Positions 16,083-25,481 of a stretch of 64,000 nucleotides of DNA are shown one piece after another. The position numbers were made by a program, and so were the translations under genes. Each line of letters begins with the position of its first letter. Positions within the stretch are counted from its first letter, which is position 1. The notes beneath the pieces are model-generated. The model saw nothing but the letters and a program-made list of their open reading frames with translations. It had not been told where the DNA came from and did not search any database. This stretch comes from Cupriavidus basilensis (GTDB lineage Bacteria > Pseudomonadota > Gammaproteobacteria > Burkholderiales > Burkholderiaceae): positions 1,984,001 to 2,048,000 of the forward strand of contig NZ_CP062803.1 in NCBI RefSeq assembly GCF_008801925.2, given 5' to 3'.

Positions 16083-17348
16083 ATGAATCCGCTCGTCCAA
16101 GCCCTGACTACCTGCGGCGCAGAGCTGCTGGCGGAACTCGAAACGATCTACAAGGATATCCACCAGCACCCAGAACTGTCGATGCAGGAGGTTCGCACCG
16201 CCAAGCTCGCGGCCGATTACATCGAAACGTTGGGCTACGAGGTGACGCGCGCGGTGGGCGTCACAGGCGTCGTTGGCGTGTTGCGCAATGGCGAAGGCCC
16301 TACCGTGATGTTGCGTGCCGACATGGATGCACTACCCATGGCGGAGAATACCGGCTTGCCCTATGCCAGTACCGTCAAGGCAAAAGATGAAGAGGGTGTG
16401 GAGGTAGGCGTGGCCCACTCCTGCGGGCACGACCTGCACGTGACCTGGTTGATGGGGGCGTCGCGCATTTTTGCAGAGCATCGCGACGCCTGGAAAGGCA
16501 CTGTCATGCTCGTGTTCCAGCCGGGCGAGGAAGTGGGCCGGGGTGCAGCGAGCATGGTTCAGGATTGGGGGGAGGGGCGCTTCCCAAAGCCAGACATTAT
16601 CTTGGGGCAGCACGTGATGGTAGGACTGAGTGGAACAGTCTGCTACCGCCCAGGTGTCATCCTGTCAGCCGGTGACAGCTTGAAGATCAAGCTATTCGGT
16701 CGCGGGTCACATGGCTCACAACCGCAGACCGCCATCGATCCGGTGATCATGGCTGCTGCCACCACATTGCGCCTGCAAACCATCGTTTCGCGTGAAATTT
16801 CGCCGCTGGACAATGCAGTGTTGACCATTGGCTCGCTGCAGGCCGGCACCAAGGAAAACATCATTCCCGACGACGCCACGATCAAGCTCAATATGCGCAC
16901 CTTCGACGAAGATGTGCGCGAGTACATGCTGTCGTCCGTCAAACGCATTTGCTGCGCCGAGTGCGATGCCTCCAATGCCGAGCGGGCGCCCGAGTTCACC
17001 ACGCTCAGCAGTTACCCGCTAACCGTAAACGACGATGCCTCGACCCAGAAGATCGCGGCAGCCTTCGATGCGCAGTTTGGCGACCAGGCCTATGAGACGG
17101 CTCCGGCGTCGGCCAGCGAAGACTTCAGCATCTTCGGGCGTACGTGGAATGTGCCATATGTTTTCTGGTTCGTCGGCGGTACCGACCCCAGTGTGTATGC
17201 ACAGGCCAAGAGGGAAAAGCAGATCAATAAGATACCGAGCAATCATTCGCCCAAGTTCGCACCAGTCATCCACCCGACGCTCGAAACGGGGCTGCAGGCA
17301 ATGCTGACGGCAGCGTCTGCCTGGCTTTGCAATCAGCAAGCGGCATGA
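16083..17348 (+). CDS. M20-family amidohydrolase (hippurate/N-acyl amino acid hydrolase type)
   Basis: A 421-residue metallo-amidohydrolase of the M20D (AmhX/hippuricase/IAA-amino acid hydrolase) group. The metal site is visible in RADMDALPMAENTG, HSCGHDLHVTWLMG and FQPGEEVGRGAASM, with a late NHSPKFAP histidine and ASEDFSIF. No signal peptide is seen, so it is cytoplasmic. It would release amino acids from N-acyl or amide conjugates; the exact substrate is open. The ATG has GGAGG at 8 nt. It overlaps the next gene by ATGA, so the two are translationally coupled. Confidence 0.85.
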   Translation: MNPLVQALTTCGAELLAELETIYKDIHQHPELSMQEVRTAKLAADYIETLGYEVTRAVGVTGVVGVLRNGEGPTVMLRADMDALPMAENTGLPYASTVKAKDEEGVEVGVAHSCGHDLHVTWLMGASRIFAEHRDAWKGTVMLVFQPGEEVGRGAASMVQDWGEGRFPKPDIILGQHVMVGLSGTVCYRPGVILSAGDSLKIKLFGRGSHGSQPQTAIDPVIMAAATTLRLQTIVSREISPLDNAVLTIGSLQAGTKENIIPDDATIKLNMRTFDEDVREYMLSSVKRICCAECDASNAERAPEFTTLSSYPLTVNDDASTQKIAAAFDAQFGDQAYETAPASASEDFSIFGRTWNVPYVFWFVGGTDPSVYAQAKREKQINKIPSNHSPKFAPVIHPTLETGLQAMLTAASAWLCNQQAA

Positions 17349-17971
17349 TGGAGCACAGTCTCTTTGTCTTGGTCGACCTGTTCGGTACCTTCGCTTTTGC
17401 TGTCAGCGGTGCTCTTGCCGCTGAACAGAAGCGCCTCGATCTGTTCGGTGTCGTCGCGATTAGCTATATGACGGCCTGTGGCGGAGGAATCGTTCGGGAT
17501 CTCTGCCTGGGCTCGCTGCCGCCGGTGGGCATTTCAGATTGGCGGTATCTCGCGACCTCGGCGTTTGCCTCGGCAATGGCTCTCTGGGCGCGACCACTCG
17601 TTGACCACCTCAAGCATCCTGTCGTTTTTTTCGACTCGCTTGGACTGGGCTTCTTTGCGGTCGTTGGCGCACACAAGGCACTGCTGCTTGGCCACAACAT
17701 CGAGGTTGCCATCGTGCTCGGCATGGTGACTGCTGTCGGCGGAGGCGTGGCGAGGGATGTGGTGCTCAATCGCGTACCGATCATCCTGCAGAAGGAAATC
17801 TATGCGCTCGCCGCACTGGTTGGCGCAGCCATACAAGTGCTTGGACAATTCCTGGAATGGAGGGTAGCAGTCACGCCTTGGTTTGCGGCGTCGATCTGCT
17901 TCGCAATCCGCCTGCTTGCCCTGCGCTATTCCTGGAGCCTACCTGTTGCCCAAAAGACGGATGCGGCGTAG
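17345..17971 (+). CDS. TRIC/YadS-type (UPF0126) membrane protein
   Basis: A 208-residue membrane protein with seven hydrophobic segments. It has the paired glycine-rich motifs of the bacterial trimeric intracellular cation channel family: GTFAFAVSGALAA and CGGGIVRDLCLG in the first half, and DSLGLGFFAVVGAHKAL and GGGVARDV in the second. Family members are described as cation channels; some bacterial ones may instead be glycine or amino acid transporters. Its ATG overlaps the TGA of the M20 hydrolase. A link between the hydrolase product, such as glycine, and this membrane protein is plausible but inferred. Confidence 0.8.
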   Translation: MMEHSLFVLVDLFGTFAFAVSGALAAEQKRLDLFGVVAISYMTACGGGIVRDLCLGSLPPVGISDWRYLATSAFASAMALWARPLVDHLKHPVVFFDSLGLGFFAVVGAHKALLLGHNIEVAIVLGMVTAVGGGVARDVVLNRVPIILQKEIYALAALVGAAIQVLGQFLEWRVAVTPWFAASICFAIRLLALRYSWSLPVAQKTDAA

Positions 17972-18141
17972 CAGCTGCCTGGGGCATGCCTGTGATATAG
18001 ACCATGGCATTTGCCCTCCCCGTTCTTTGGCCACGCCCTTGCGGTGAACGAAGCCCCTCTTTGTCTCCTCCCGATCGTGTTGGCAAGAGTCCATGAAGGT
18101 GCCGCTCCACCCACGAGCCATGTCATTTCCCGCACGCGGGC

Positions 18142-19266
18142 CTACTCGGATAGATCGTTCAACTCATAGCTGGTGCTGCGCCCGCCTGCATCCGATTTCC
18201 GCAGTACGCCACGTGCGAGCAGATCAGTGATGTCGCGCAGCGCGGTGTCTGGCGAGCATTTGGCGATCGCCGCCCACTTCGAGCTGGTGAGCTTGCCGTC
18301 GAAGCCATCGAGCAGTCGGTTGAGCAGTTTCACCTGCCGCTCGTTCAATGCCGTAGGCGCCCAGCGCTGCCAGAACCGCGTCTTGATCAGCACAGCATCA
18401 AGGGTGTGGTGCGCCTGCTCAAGGGCGCGATGCAGCGTATCAAGGAACCAGGTCAGCCACTCGGTGACATCCATCGACCGCTTCTGGGTCCGCTCCAGGA
18501 TATCGTAGTAGGCCTTGCGCTCCCGCTGGATCTGCGCCGACAGGCTGTAGAAACGCTGCGGGCTGCCATCGGCGCGCGCCAGCAGCAGGTCGCCGATCGC
18601 ACGGGCGATACGGCCGTTGCCGTCGTCAAACGGATGCAAGGTGACGAGCCACAAATGGCCGAGGCCTGCCTTGAGCAGAGGTGGATCGTTCGATGCACCG
18701 TTGGCCCAGTCGAGAAACCGGCTTGTTTCGGCTTCCAGGCGATTGGCTGGCGGCGCTTCGAAATGCACACGTTGTCGGCCGATGGGGCCGGACACCACCT
18801 GCATCGGCCCGCCGGTGTCGTCACGCCAGCCTCCGACCTTGATCCGGGCAAGGCCGGAGTAGCCGGTGGGAAACAACGCGGCATGCCAGCCGAACAATCG
18901 CTCGCGGGTGACCGGTGCCTGACAATTGGCGGTCGCGTCGAGCACCATTTCAACCACGCCTTCGACGTGACGATCGACCGGGGCCAGTGCGCCGATATCC
19001 ACGCCGAGGCGGCGGGCGATGGACGAGCGCACGGATGCGACGCTGAGCTGTTCGCCCTCGATCTCGCTGGTCTTGACCACGTCTTCGGTGAGCGCCGCTA
19101 GACTCGCCTGATCGCGCAGAGCCATGCCGACATCGGCCAGGCGCCCCATCAGCAGTCCTTGGGCGCGGCTAACCTCGGCCATCTGCCCTGCCAGGGCAGC
19201 CAGATCGTAGTGCCAGCTTGGCCAGTCACCAGCCTGCCAGATGTATGTGTAATCACCGCTTTCCAT
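18142..19266 (-). CDS. Fic-family AMP-transferase with N-terminal self-inhibition
   Basis: A 374-residue Fic protein. The N-terminal YTYIWQAGDWPSWHYD region precedes an inhibitory helix T66-SEI-E70-G71, which fits the (S/T)xxxE(G/N) rule, so it is a class II Fic. The catalytic motif HPFDDGNGRIAR spans 211-222. The C-terminal part (about 295-370) looks like a winged helix with KLTSSKWAAIAKCSPDTALR, suggesting DNA or protein binding. Such proteins AMPylate target proteins; this one would be held inactive until the inhibitory glutamate is displaced. No small antitoxin partner is encoded nearby, as expected for class II. It stands alone and convergent with the TRIC gene. Confidence 0.85.
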   Translation of the reverse strand: MESGDYTYIWQAGDWPSWHYDLAALAGQMAEVSRAQGLLMGRLADVGMALRDQASLAALTEDVVKTSEIEGEQLSVASVRSSIARRLGVDIGALAPVDRHVEGVVEMVLDATANCQAPVTRERLFGWHAALFPTGYSGLARIKVGGWRDDTGGPMQVVSGPIGRQRVHFEAPPANRLEAETSRFLDWANGASNDPPLLKAGLGHLWLVTLHPFDDGNGRIARAIGDLLLARADGSPQRFYSLSAQIQRERKAYYDILERTQKRSMDVTEWLTWFLDTLHRALEQAHHTLDAVLIKTRFWQRWAPTALNERQVKLLNRLLDGFDGKLTSSKWAAIAKCSPDTALRDITDLLARGVLRKSDAGGRSTSYELNDLSE

Positions 19267-19306
19267 GCGGAGATTATGATCTGCTTTCTCCGCAGGCGCA
19301 AATTAT

Positions 19307-19327
19307 TCACCGCTCCTGGTGCGGTGA
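19307..19327. promoter_or_regulatory. Palindrome upstream of fic
   Basis: TCACCGC-N7-GCGGTGA is a perfect inverted repeat 40 bp upstream of the fic start. It may be an autoregulatory operator, since the Fic protein has a C-terminal winged-helix-like domain. Confidence 0.35.
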
Positions 19328-19659
19328 TAGACCCTGATATTGACCGCAGGGAGGCAAAGCTGGCGGGGAGACTAGCGCTGGCACGATACGGGCGCATGCC
19401 CTGCACGCACATGGTCGCTGGAGCACTGATGGATGGAGGTAACGGGCAGAGCCAAGGCCGGCGACCGCGTGACGTTTGAACAGGGCAAGGACAAGAGACC
19501 AGGCTGCACTTCCTTGCACTGTGCGGCGGCTTGCCGCGCAGCACCTGCTGCACCACAAGAATCGGAAGCAGGCGTTCCAGCTGGTTTTCCAGCGCACCGT
19601 TGCCTTGAACCTTGGCGCCCTCATCATGTGGAAGACGTATTTGCCTGGCTGAAACTACA

Positions 19660-19697
19660 AAGGGGGTTACGGCTTTTAACTTTGCCGTAACCCCCTT
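19660..19697 (-). terminator. Long hairpin downstream of rpoD
   Basis: AAGGGGGTTACGGC and GCCGTAACCCCCTT form a perfect 14-bp stem with a 10-nt loop, 48 bp after the rpoD stop. On the minus strand it is followed by TTTGTAGTTTC, a weak U-run. It is probably the rpoD terminator or an mRNA 3' stabiliser. Confidence 0.65.
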
Positions 19698-19745
19698 CGC
19701 CTTGCCTTCGCCTGGCGCGCCTGCGCGCCAGGGCCGCAACCCTGC

Positions 19746-21707
19746 TTAGCCTTCCTTCAGGAACGCCTTCAGATGGTCCGCGCGGCTGGGATGGCGCATC
19801 TTCTTCATTGCCTTGCTTTCAATCTGGCGAATCCGTTCGCGGGTCACATCGAACTGCTTGCCGACTTCTTCCAGCGTGTAGTCGGTCGACATGTCGATGC
19901 CAAAACGCATGCGCAGCACCTTGGCCTCGCGCGGTGTCAGGTCGTCGAGCATTTCGCGCACGGTGGCGCGCAGGCTAGCATGCAACGCAGCTTCGGCGGG
20001 GGACGCGGTGTCGGAGTCGGCAATCATGTCGCCCAGGCTCGTGTCGCCGTCTTCGCCAACCGGCGTTTCCATCGAAACCGGTTCCTTCGCGATCTTCATG
20101 ATCGAGCGGACCTTCTCTTCGGGCATCTCCATGCGCTCGGCCAGGGCGGCGGGATCCGCAGCCTTGCCAGTGCGCTGCATGATTTCGCGCGAGATCCGGT
20201 TGAGCTTGTTGATGGTCTCGATCATGTGCACCGGCACCCGGATGGTCCGGGCCTGGTCGGCGATCGCGCGCGTCACGGCCTGGCGAACCCACCAGGTTGC
20301 ATAGGTGGAGAATTTCCAGCCGCGACGGTACTCGAACTTGTCGACCGCCTTCATCAAGCCAATGTTGCCTTCCTGAATCAGGTCCAGGAACTGCATACCG
20401 CGGTTCACGTACTTCTTGGCGATCGAGATGACCAGGCGCAGGTTGGCCTGCGTCATCTCGTGCTTGGCCTGGCGCATCTGGCGCTCGGCTGCCAGCATCT
20501 GGCGATTCACCAGCTTCAGTTCAGACAGCGGCAGCACCACGCGGGCGTGGATGTCGATCAGCTTTTGCTGATGCGCTTCGAGGTCCGGCAAGCTGCGGGA
20601 AACGGAGTCGCTGTACGAACGCGACTCGCCGGCGATCGCGCGGCCCCAGGCGAGATTGGTTTCGTTGCCCGGGAAGCGTTCGATGAACTCCTCACGGGGC
20701 ATGCCGCAACGCTCGACCATCAGTTGCAGGATCTGGCGCTCGACCACGCGCACTTCTTCCACCACCGTCTGCACATCGGCGCACAGGCGCTCGATGGTCT
20801 TTGCGGTAAAGCGGATCGACTTGAGTTCCTCCCGAACCGCGAGCTGTGCCACGAGGAAGCCTTCGGACTCCACGCCGTGCGCGGTGTAGGCCTTGCGCAT
20901 GGCTTCGAAATGATTGGCGACGCGAGCGAATCGGGTCAGGCAATCGTCACGCAGCTTGGCCAGGCTGGCGGTTTCGTTGGCTTGCGCGGCCGCACCTTCG
21001 TCGACGGGCTCGTCCGAGGCACTCTCATCCTCGGCGACGACTTCGTCGCGGCTGGTGTCATCCTCGGCTTCGGCGACTTCGCCTTCCCCTTCGATCAGGC
21101 CGTCGACGAGCTCATCGATACGCGTTTCGTCGCGGGCGACCCGCTCCGACAGTTCAAGAATCGTCGCAATGGTGGACGGGCAGGCAGCGATGGCGTGCAC
21201 CATGCGGTTCAGGCCGTCCTCGATGCGCTTGGCGATCTCGACTTCCTGCTTGCGGGTCAGCAGCGTTGCCGAGCTCATTTCCCGCATGTACATCCGCACC
21301 GGATCGGTGGTGCGGCCGAATTCCGAGTCGACCGTCGAGAGCGCGACTTCCGCCTCTTCATCGGCCTGGTCGTCAGATGCGGCGACCGCGCTGTCGCGCA
21401 GCAGCAGCGCTTCGGCATCCGGCGTCTGCTCATAGATCGTCACGCCCATTTCGGCGAACGTGCTGACGATGCTTTCCATCGCCGCGGTGTCCGTGAAATT
21501 GCCCTGCAAATGGTCGCTGATGTCCGCGTGCGTCAGGTAGCCTCGCTCCCTGCCCAGCTGGATCAGCGCGCGCAGTTGCTGGCTGCGTTCCGTTGCTTCG
21601 GTTGCGGGATCAGCTTGAGTCGTGGACGCCGCACCCCTGCCGACAGGCTTCTTGCCGGTCAATGCTGTCTTCGTTTCTGCCACCGTCCGTTGTGCGCCAC
21701 TCGCCAT
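19746..21707 (-). CDS. rpoD: RNA polymerase sigma-70 factor (RpoD paralogue)
   Basis: A 653-residue group 1 sigma factor. Region 1.1 is visible near 35-95, and region 1.2 is [20 protein letters not shown]. An acidic non-conserved insert (about 190-260) comes next. Region 2 follows with [20 protein letters not shown] and [16 protein letters not shown]. Region 4 contains [20 protein letters not shown] and [20 protein letters not shown]. The ATG at 21707 has AAGGGAG 9 nt upstream. A TTGACA box at 21787-21792 on this strand would put transcription start just downstream of the longer-frame ATGs, supporting this start. dnaG and rpsU, the usual neighbours of the housekeeping rpoD, are absent, so this may be a second rpoD. 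Confidence 0.85.
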   Translation of the reverse strand: MASGAQRTVAETKTALTGKKPVGRGAASTTQADPATEATERSQQLRALIQLGRERGYLTHADISDHLQGNFTDTAAMESIVSTFAEMGVTIYEQTPDAEALLLRDSAVAASDDQADEEAEVALSTVDSEFGRTTDPVRMYMREMSSATLLTRKQEVEIAKRIEDGLNRMVHAIAACPSTIATILELSERVARDETRIDELVDGLIEGEGEVAEAEDDTSRDEVVAEDESASDEPVDEGAAAQANETASLAKLRDDCLTRFARVANHFEAMRKAYTAHGVESEGFLVAQLAVREELKSIRFTAKTIERLCADVQTVVEEVRVVERQILQLMVERCGMPREEFIERFPGNETNLAWGRAIAGESRSYSDSVSRSLPDLEAHQQKLIDIHARVVLPLSELKLVNRQMLAAERQMRQAKHEMTQANLRLVISIAKKYVNRGMQFLDLIQEGNIGLMKAVDKFEYRRGWKFSTYATWWVRQAVTRAIADQARTIRVPVHMIETINKLNRISREIMQRTGKAADPAALAERMEMPEEKVRSIMKIAKEPVSMETPVGEDGDTSLGDMIADSDTASPAEAALHASLRATVREMLDDLTPREAKVLRMRFGIDMSTDYTLEEVGKQFDVTRERIRQIESKAMKKMRHPSRADHLKAFLKEG

Positions 21708-22074
21708 TAACTGCTGCTCCCTTGCTGAATTACTGCTTAACTGTTGCTGTTGCCCCATACGAGGGTACACCCAACGCACCTTTGGCTGTCAAAGCCGTCA
21801 CAGGATGGATACCTGTCGAGCGATGCATGGCTGACGCCACCACTACCGGGTTCTTCCAGTATGGTGGTCCGCGCTCGTTTAGGCCAAAGGGCGATATTCT
21901 ACATTCGTTGGTGCGACGCAGCACGTGCTAAAAATTTTTTACCGCCTCGCCGAGGCCCTTCGACCCCTCTTAAATTTGCATTGCCGTGTCACTCCATGCT
22001 AGGCAATAGCCCCCTTTTCACGCACAAAACGGGCGAATTGCCCACAATATGTGACGCAAAGATTTCATATGAGC
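21708..22074. other. Region between hipA and rpoD
   Basis: This 367-bp stretch has no gene. On the minus strand it holds a small GGGC-AATTC-GCCC hairpin followed by GTTTTG (22031-22043), a possible weak hipA terminator. A TTGACA -35-like box (21787-21792) with only a poor -10 lies upstream of rpoD. Confidence 0.4.
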
Positions 22075-23400
22075 TCATCGGGCCTTGTGACCGAAAGCAC
22101 CGTCAGGATTTACATACAGATTTGTTTTTTTCTTGCCAGCCAGGCTACCGGGCCCGGAAAGGCCGGCTTCCTCTCTTAATGGGGCGGGCGCCGACTTCCC
22201 CGGCCGTGCATCCGGCTTGATGTCCTCCAGCCCTTGCGCCCATGCCGCCAGCATCCGCTTGGCGATTTCCCGGAATTCCGGGTAGCGGCCAGCGCAGTCG
22301 GCCACCATCGGCAGCACTTTTCGAACCGCCTCGGTCACCTGCGCCACGCACGCCGCCATGTCGGTCCGGGACAGCGACAAGCGGGCACCACCGTATTGCG
22401 TCAACCACTGCCCGGATGCCCAGGTCCGCTTGCCGGCCAATGGCAGCCCCGGAATATCTGCCTGGTACTCGGGGTAGGCCGTCACCGTGACAATGTCGTA
22501 AACCGGCGCCAGCCGCACGTCCTCTACGGAGGTATAGACCACCGCGAAGTTTTTCAAGTGCGCGTCTGCATTGCGCAGCGCATAGTTCACGAGCAACAGC
22601 GCAAACAGCCGCCTTGCGCTGTCCTTGCGATGCGGGGCACTGACGTAAATCGACGACAGTTTGGCCAGGTCCTCGAGGCTGCCCTTGTACTTATTGACGG
22701 GATCCAGCCCCTTGAGTGCGCAGAAATCTTCGACCGCCAGGCGGCCCCCGTTGGCCAGCCGATCGAAACGCCGGATGGCCAGCACCTGCCCATCCTCCGA
22801 GAGCTGTGTCTCGGGGACCTCCAGCCCGGCATGCCGCGCGACCTCCAGGCACAGGAATTCATTGACAGACAGGCCGGGCAAGTCGGCCGGGCCGGTTTTC
22901 AGGATGAACTCGTCGGTCCAGACCGTGGCTTTGTCCTCTGGCCTGGCAAGCATCTTCGGCATGACGCCAGAGACACCTTCGGTAATGCCGGCTTCCAGCT
23001 GCCGCAACAGGTTGTCCCGTGAGCCTGTTGCGGCAAGCAGGCTCACCATGTCCAGGTTGGAGGCGGGGGCGTCCACCGATACGCCACGGGGCACCACCCT
23101 GACCCTGCCGATCCCGTTCGCGCCGGTCAGAGCCAGCAGGCCCTGGTCGCTCACATCGGCATGGGCGCCAAGTTTTCGGCGCACCAGGTCTTTTTTGTAC
23201 CCCTCGGGCAGGTTCATCTGAAAAAAAGGCAGCAATCCGGCAGCCCATTTATATGATTCTGCCCGCGCTGGGAGCAAGAGTGAGACGAGGTTGTGCGCCT
23301 GCACGTCTGGCAGGTAGGTGAAAACGCTCGCGCGCGCCTCTTCGACCAGCGTGCCCACTGGCGTGGCATTCACGTAGACGTCCAGTACCTTAGCGCTCAT
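22075..23400 (-). CDS. hipA: HipA-family serine/threonine kinase toxin
   Basis: A 441-residue HipA-like kinase. It has the N-terminal subdomain (VLDVYVNATPVGTLVEEARA), the ATP-binding region around DEFILKTGPADLPGLSVNEF, the RRFDR motif, and the catalytic loop NADAHLKNFAV. The magnesium-binding aspartate is in LAPVYDIV. HipA toxins phosphorylate tRNA synthetases and slow growth. The start at 23400 follows GGGGAGGGCGG and overlaps the end of the hipB-like gene by 11 bp. The C-terminus has a basic, low-complexity extension (residues about 405-441). All key kinase residues look intact. Confidence 0.85.
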   Translation of the reverse strand: MSAKVLDVYVNATPVGTLVEEARASVFTYLPDVQAHNLVSLLLPARAESYKWAAGLLPFFQMNLPEGYKKDLVRRKLGAHADVSDQGLLALTGANGIGRVRVVPRGVSVDAPASNLDMVSLLAATGSRDNLLRQLEAGITEGVSGVMPKMLARPEDKATVWTDEFILKTGPADLPGLSVNEFLCLEVARHAGLEVPETQLSEDGQVLAIRRFDRLANGGRLAVEDFCALKGLDPVNKYKGSLEDLAKLSSIYVSAPHRKDSARRLFALLLVNYALRNADAHLKNFAVVYTSVEDVRLAPVYDIVTVTAYPEYQADIPGLPLAGKRTWASGQWLTQYGGARLSLSRTDMAACVAQVTEAVRKVLPMVADCAGRYPEFREIAKRMLAAWAQGLEDIKPDARPGKSAPAPLREEAGLSGPGSLAGKKKTNLYVNPDGAFGHKAR

Positions 23401-23725
23401 CCGCCCTCCCCGTGGCTGCCTGGGGCTTGTGATGCGCGTGCCTGACCCGCCGGCGGAGGTCTCCCGCAGCGGCATTGCCTGCTTCGGACTCTGCCAGCAC
23501 GTCGTCAAGGGTCCTTCGGTGGCCGGCAGGCCGTGCGAGCAGCTCTAGCCCGACGGCTTCAAACAGGCTCAGCATTTTCACGGCGCCCAGCTCCGGCAAG
23601 CCGCCGGTCTCGAACCGGCTGATCCGCGCACGCGGCACCCCGCTGGAGTCCGCGACTTCCTGCTGGGTTTTGTTGGCAAGAAGCCTGGCGTGCTTGAAGG
23701 CCTCCCCCAGTTCGGCGAGATTCAT
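23390..23725 (-). CDS. hipB: HipB-family antitoxin/repressor
   Basis: A 111-residue protein with an N-terminal Xre/Cro helix-turn-helix (FKHARLLANKTQQEVADSSG, then VPRARISRFETGG) and a basic C-terminal tail. It should neutralise the HipA-like kinase and repress the operon. The ATG at 23725 follows AGGTGG at short spacing; an upstream in-frame start would add a hydrophobic stretch encoded by the AT-rich promoter region and is rejected. The stop overlaps the hipA start by 11 bp, the usual coupling of this module. Confidence 0.8.
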   Translation of the reverse strand: MNLAELGEAFKHARLLANKTQQEVADSSGVPRARISRFETGGLPELGAVKMLSLFEAVGLELLARPAGHRRTLDDVLAESEAGNAAAGDLRRRVRHAHHKPQAATGRADER

Positions 23726-23767
23726 GTGCCACCTATAAAACATTAAGGCCTGAAATGCATTTAATGT

Positions 23768-23796
23768 ACTGTATATGAAATAGAAGAATGGATCAA
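23768..23796 (-). promoter_or_regulatory. Probable hipBA promoter
   Basis: On the minus strand TTGATC, a 17-bp spacer and TACAGT match -35/-10 elements at four of six positions each. The -10 lies about 43 bp upstream of the hipB start, within a clearly AT-rich stretch. Confidence 0.4.
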
Positions 23797-23842
23797 GATA
23801 ATGTGCCGTAGATAGAACAATAATTTCCATTTACCTTATAAA

Positions 23843-23858
23843 GTTCTATATATGGAAC
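23843..23858. promoter_or_regulatory. Palindromic candidate HipB operator
   Basis: GTTCTATATATGGAAC is a near-perfect palindrome. The sequence AACATTAAG occurs both at its right edge (23856-23864) and beside the hipB start (23739-23747), so two related sites may flank the promoter. It differs from the E. coli HipB operator consensus. Confidence 0.4.
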
Positions 23859-23946
23859 ATTAAGAATGCCTGCACGGGCACGATATCCAAGAGGTTAGAC
23901 TGCATACCTGCCGAACCACCAGCCACCCCATCCCTTAGCCAGAGAC

Positions 23947-24732
23947 ATGCACCTGATCGACATTGGCGTGAACTTCCACTCCTCTCAGATTGCCCCGCAC
24001 ATCGCCGTGATCCTGGAGCGGGCCACGGCAGCGGGCGTGGTCGGCATCCTTGCCACCGGCACCTCGCTGGAATCAAGCCGAAAGGCACGCGACCTGGCCA
24101 GCCGGCATCCCCATTTCCTCTTTGCCACGGCCGGCATTCACCCGCACAGCGCCAAGGACTGGTCACCAACGGCCCTGCAGTCCCTCCAGGCGCTTTGGGA
24201 GAGCCCTGACGTGGTGGCGATCGGGGAATGCGGGCTGGACTACAACCGCAACTTCTCTACGCCAGCCGACCAGCGCCAGGCCTTCGAGGCACAGCTCGAG
24301 GCGGCGGTGCGCTGGAAGAAGCCACTGTTCCTCCATTGCCGGGACGCCTTCGACGACTTCTACGCCATGGTCGCACCCGCCGTGCGCGCGGGCGCCCATG
24401 GCGTGGTGCACTGCTTCACCGGCGCAGCCGATGAAGCAGCCGCTTTCGTCGCGCTAGGCCTGGACATCGGCATCACCGGCTGGGTCACTGATATCAAGCG
24501 CGGCCAGGCGCTGCGGGAGGCCGTGCAAGCCATCCCGCTCGAGCACCTGCACCTGGAGACGGACGCGCCCTATCTCGGCCCGAAAAACCACAAGAACCGG
24601 CGGCCATACAACGAGCCCGCCAATCTTCCCTGGATCGCGCAAGCGGTTGCCGAGTTGAAGGGACTGAGCATGCGCGAAGTGGCGGAACAGTGCACCCGCA
24701 ACAGCCGCCGCCTGTTTGGCATTCCGGCCTGA
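23947..24732 (+). CDS. tatD: TatD-family metal-dependent DNase
   Basis: A 261-residue TatD-type hydrolase. The usual N-terminal HxH is here DIGVNFHSS, with one metal position changed as in E. coli Tat[14 protein letters not shown], the metal glutamate in [35 protein letters not shown] and the late aspartate in ETDAPYLGP follow. TatD enzymes are 3'-5' DNases or RNases used in DNA repair. It is one of two TatD-family genes in the window; the other (53263-54057) is of the YcfH type. It is divergent from hipBA with 221 bp between them. Confidence 0.85.
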   Translation: MHLIDIGVNFHSSQIAPHIAVILERATAAGVVGILATGTSLESSRKARDLASRHPHFLFATAGIHPHSAKDWSPTALQSLQALWESPDVVAIGECGLDYNRNFSTPADQRQAFEAQLEAAVRWKKPLFLHCRDAFDDFYAMVAPAVRAGAHGVVHCFTGAADEAAAFVALGLDIGITGWVTDIKRGQALREAVQAIPLEHLHLETDAPYLGPKNHKNRRPYNEPANLPWIAQAVAELKGLSMREVAEQCTRNSRRLFGIPA

Positions 24733-24914
24733 TCCGCTGCGCCCCACGCCAGTCACGTCAAGCTTTGCGCCTGAACGTGCCCGCATTGCACTGGAACCCG
24801 CCCATAGCCGGGCGAGTCCAAAAGGCCTTCGCCCGGCCAGTCTTGTTTCTCCAACCGATTTACGGTGGCTTGGGCCGACCCATCAATCGAAGAACAATCA
24901 AGAAAGGCCCACCG

Positions 24915-25457
24915 ATGGTGACCGAAACCGGCCAAAACCTGCTCCTGCGCCCGCTGGAGCGCAGCCATCTGCATTTCGTCCACAGCCTCAACAACGACGC
25001 CAAGATCATGCGTTACTGGTTCGAGGAGCCGTACGAGACCTTCACCGAGCTGTCGCAGCTATACGACCGCCACGTGCACGACCAGCGCGAGCGCCGCTTT
25101 ATCTGCGAGAACCTGGAAGGTGAGGCCGTCGGCCTGGTCGAGCTGATGGAGTTGAACCATATCCACCGGCGCGGCGAGTTCCAGATCATCGTGGCACCCG
25201 CCAGCCAGGGCCGCGGCTATGCCAGCACGGCCACACGGCTTGCCATGGACTACGCTTTCATGGTGCTGAACCTGCACAAGCTGTTCCTGATCGTGGACGT
25301 GCAGAACGAAAAGGCGATCCACATCTACGAGAAATGCGGCTTCCAGCGCGAGGGCGAGCTGCGGGAAGAATTCTTCAGCTATGGCGCGTATCACAACGCA
25401 TTGCGCATGTGCGCCTTCCAGCGCGACTACCTCGCGTCGCGTCCACGGCAGCGCTGA
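24915..25457 (+). CDS. speG: SpeG-type spermidine N-acetyltransferase
   Basis: A 180-residue GNAT enzyme. It matches E. coli SpeG closely by recall over its length, including [46 protein letters not shown], the acetyl-CoA loop SQGRGYAST and [19 protein letters not shown]. SpeG acetylates spermidine and spermine to lower their toxicity. The start at 24915 lies just after AAAGG, where the family begins. The gene is convergent with a spermidine-dehydrogenase-like flavoprotein gene 24 bp away, which strengthens a polyamine role for both. Confidence 0.9.
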   Translation: MVTETGQNLLLRPLERSHLHFVHSLNNDAKIMRYWFEEPYETFTELSQLYDRHVHDQRERRFICENLEGEAVGLVELMELNHIHRRGEFQIIVAPASQGRGYASTATRLAMDYAFMVLNLHKLFLIVDVQNEKAIHIYEKCGFQREGELREEFFSYGAYHNALRMCAFQRDYLASRPRQR

Positions 25458-25481
25458 ACCACCGCAGCCGCGCTTCCCGCA

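Larger units (their letters stand above)
19267..19745. other. Non-coding stretch between fic and rpoD
   Basis: No convincing gene is seen in these 479 bp. Open frames on both strands lack ribosome sites and family features. The stretch contains a palindrome near the fic start (19307-19327) and a long hairpin after rpoD (19660-19697). Confidence 0.5.

Noticed and set aside
19433..19690. 85-residue plus-strand frame between fic and rpoD
   Set aside because: No ribosome site or family features, and it runs into the rpoD hairpin.
19773..21710. 645-residue plus-strand open frame
   Set aside because: Exact antisense of rpoD with His/Leu/Gly-rich shadow composition and no motif.
23843..23858. AT-rich palindrome considered as an integration site
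   Set aside because: Its position beside hipBA and the shared AACATTAAG motif fit an operator better, and no mobile gene is adjacent.
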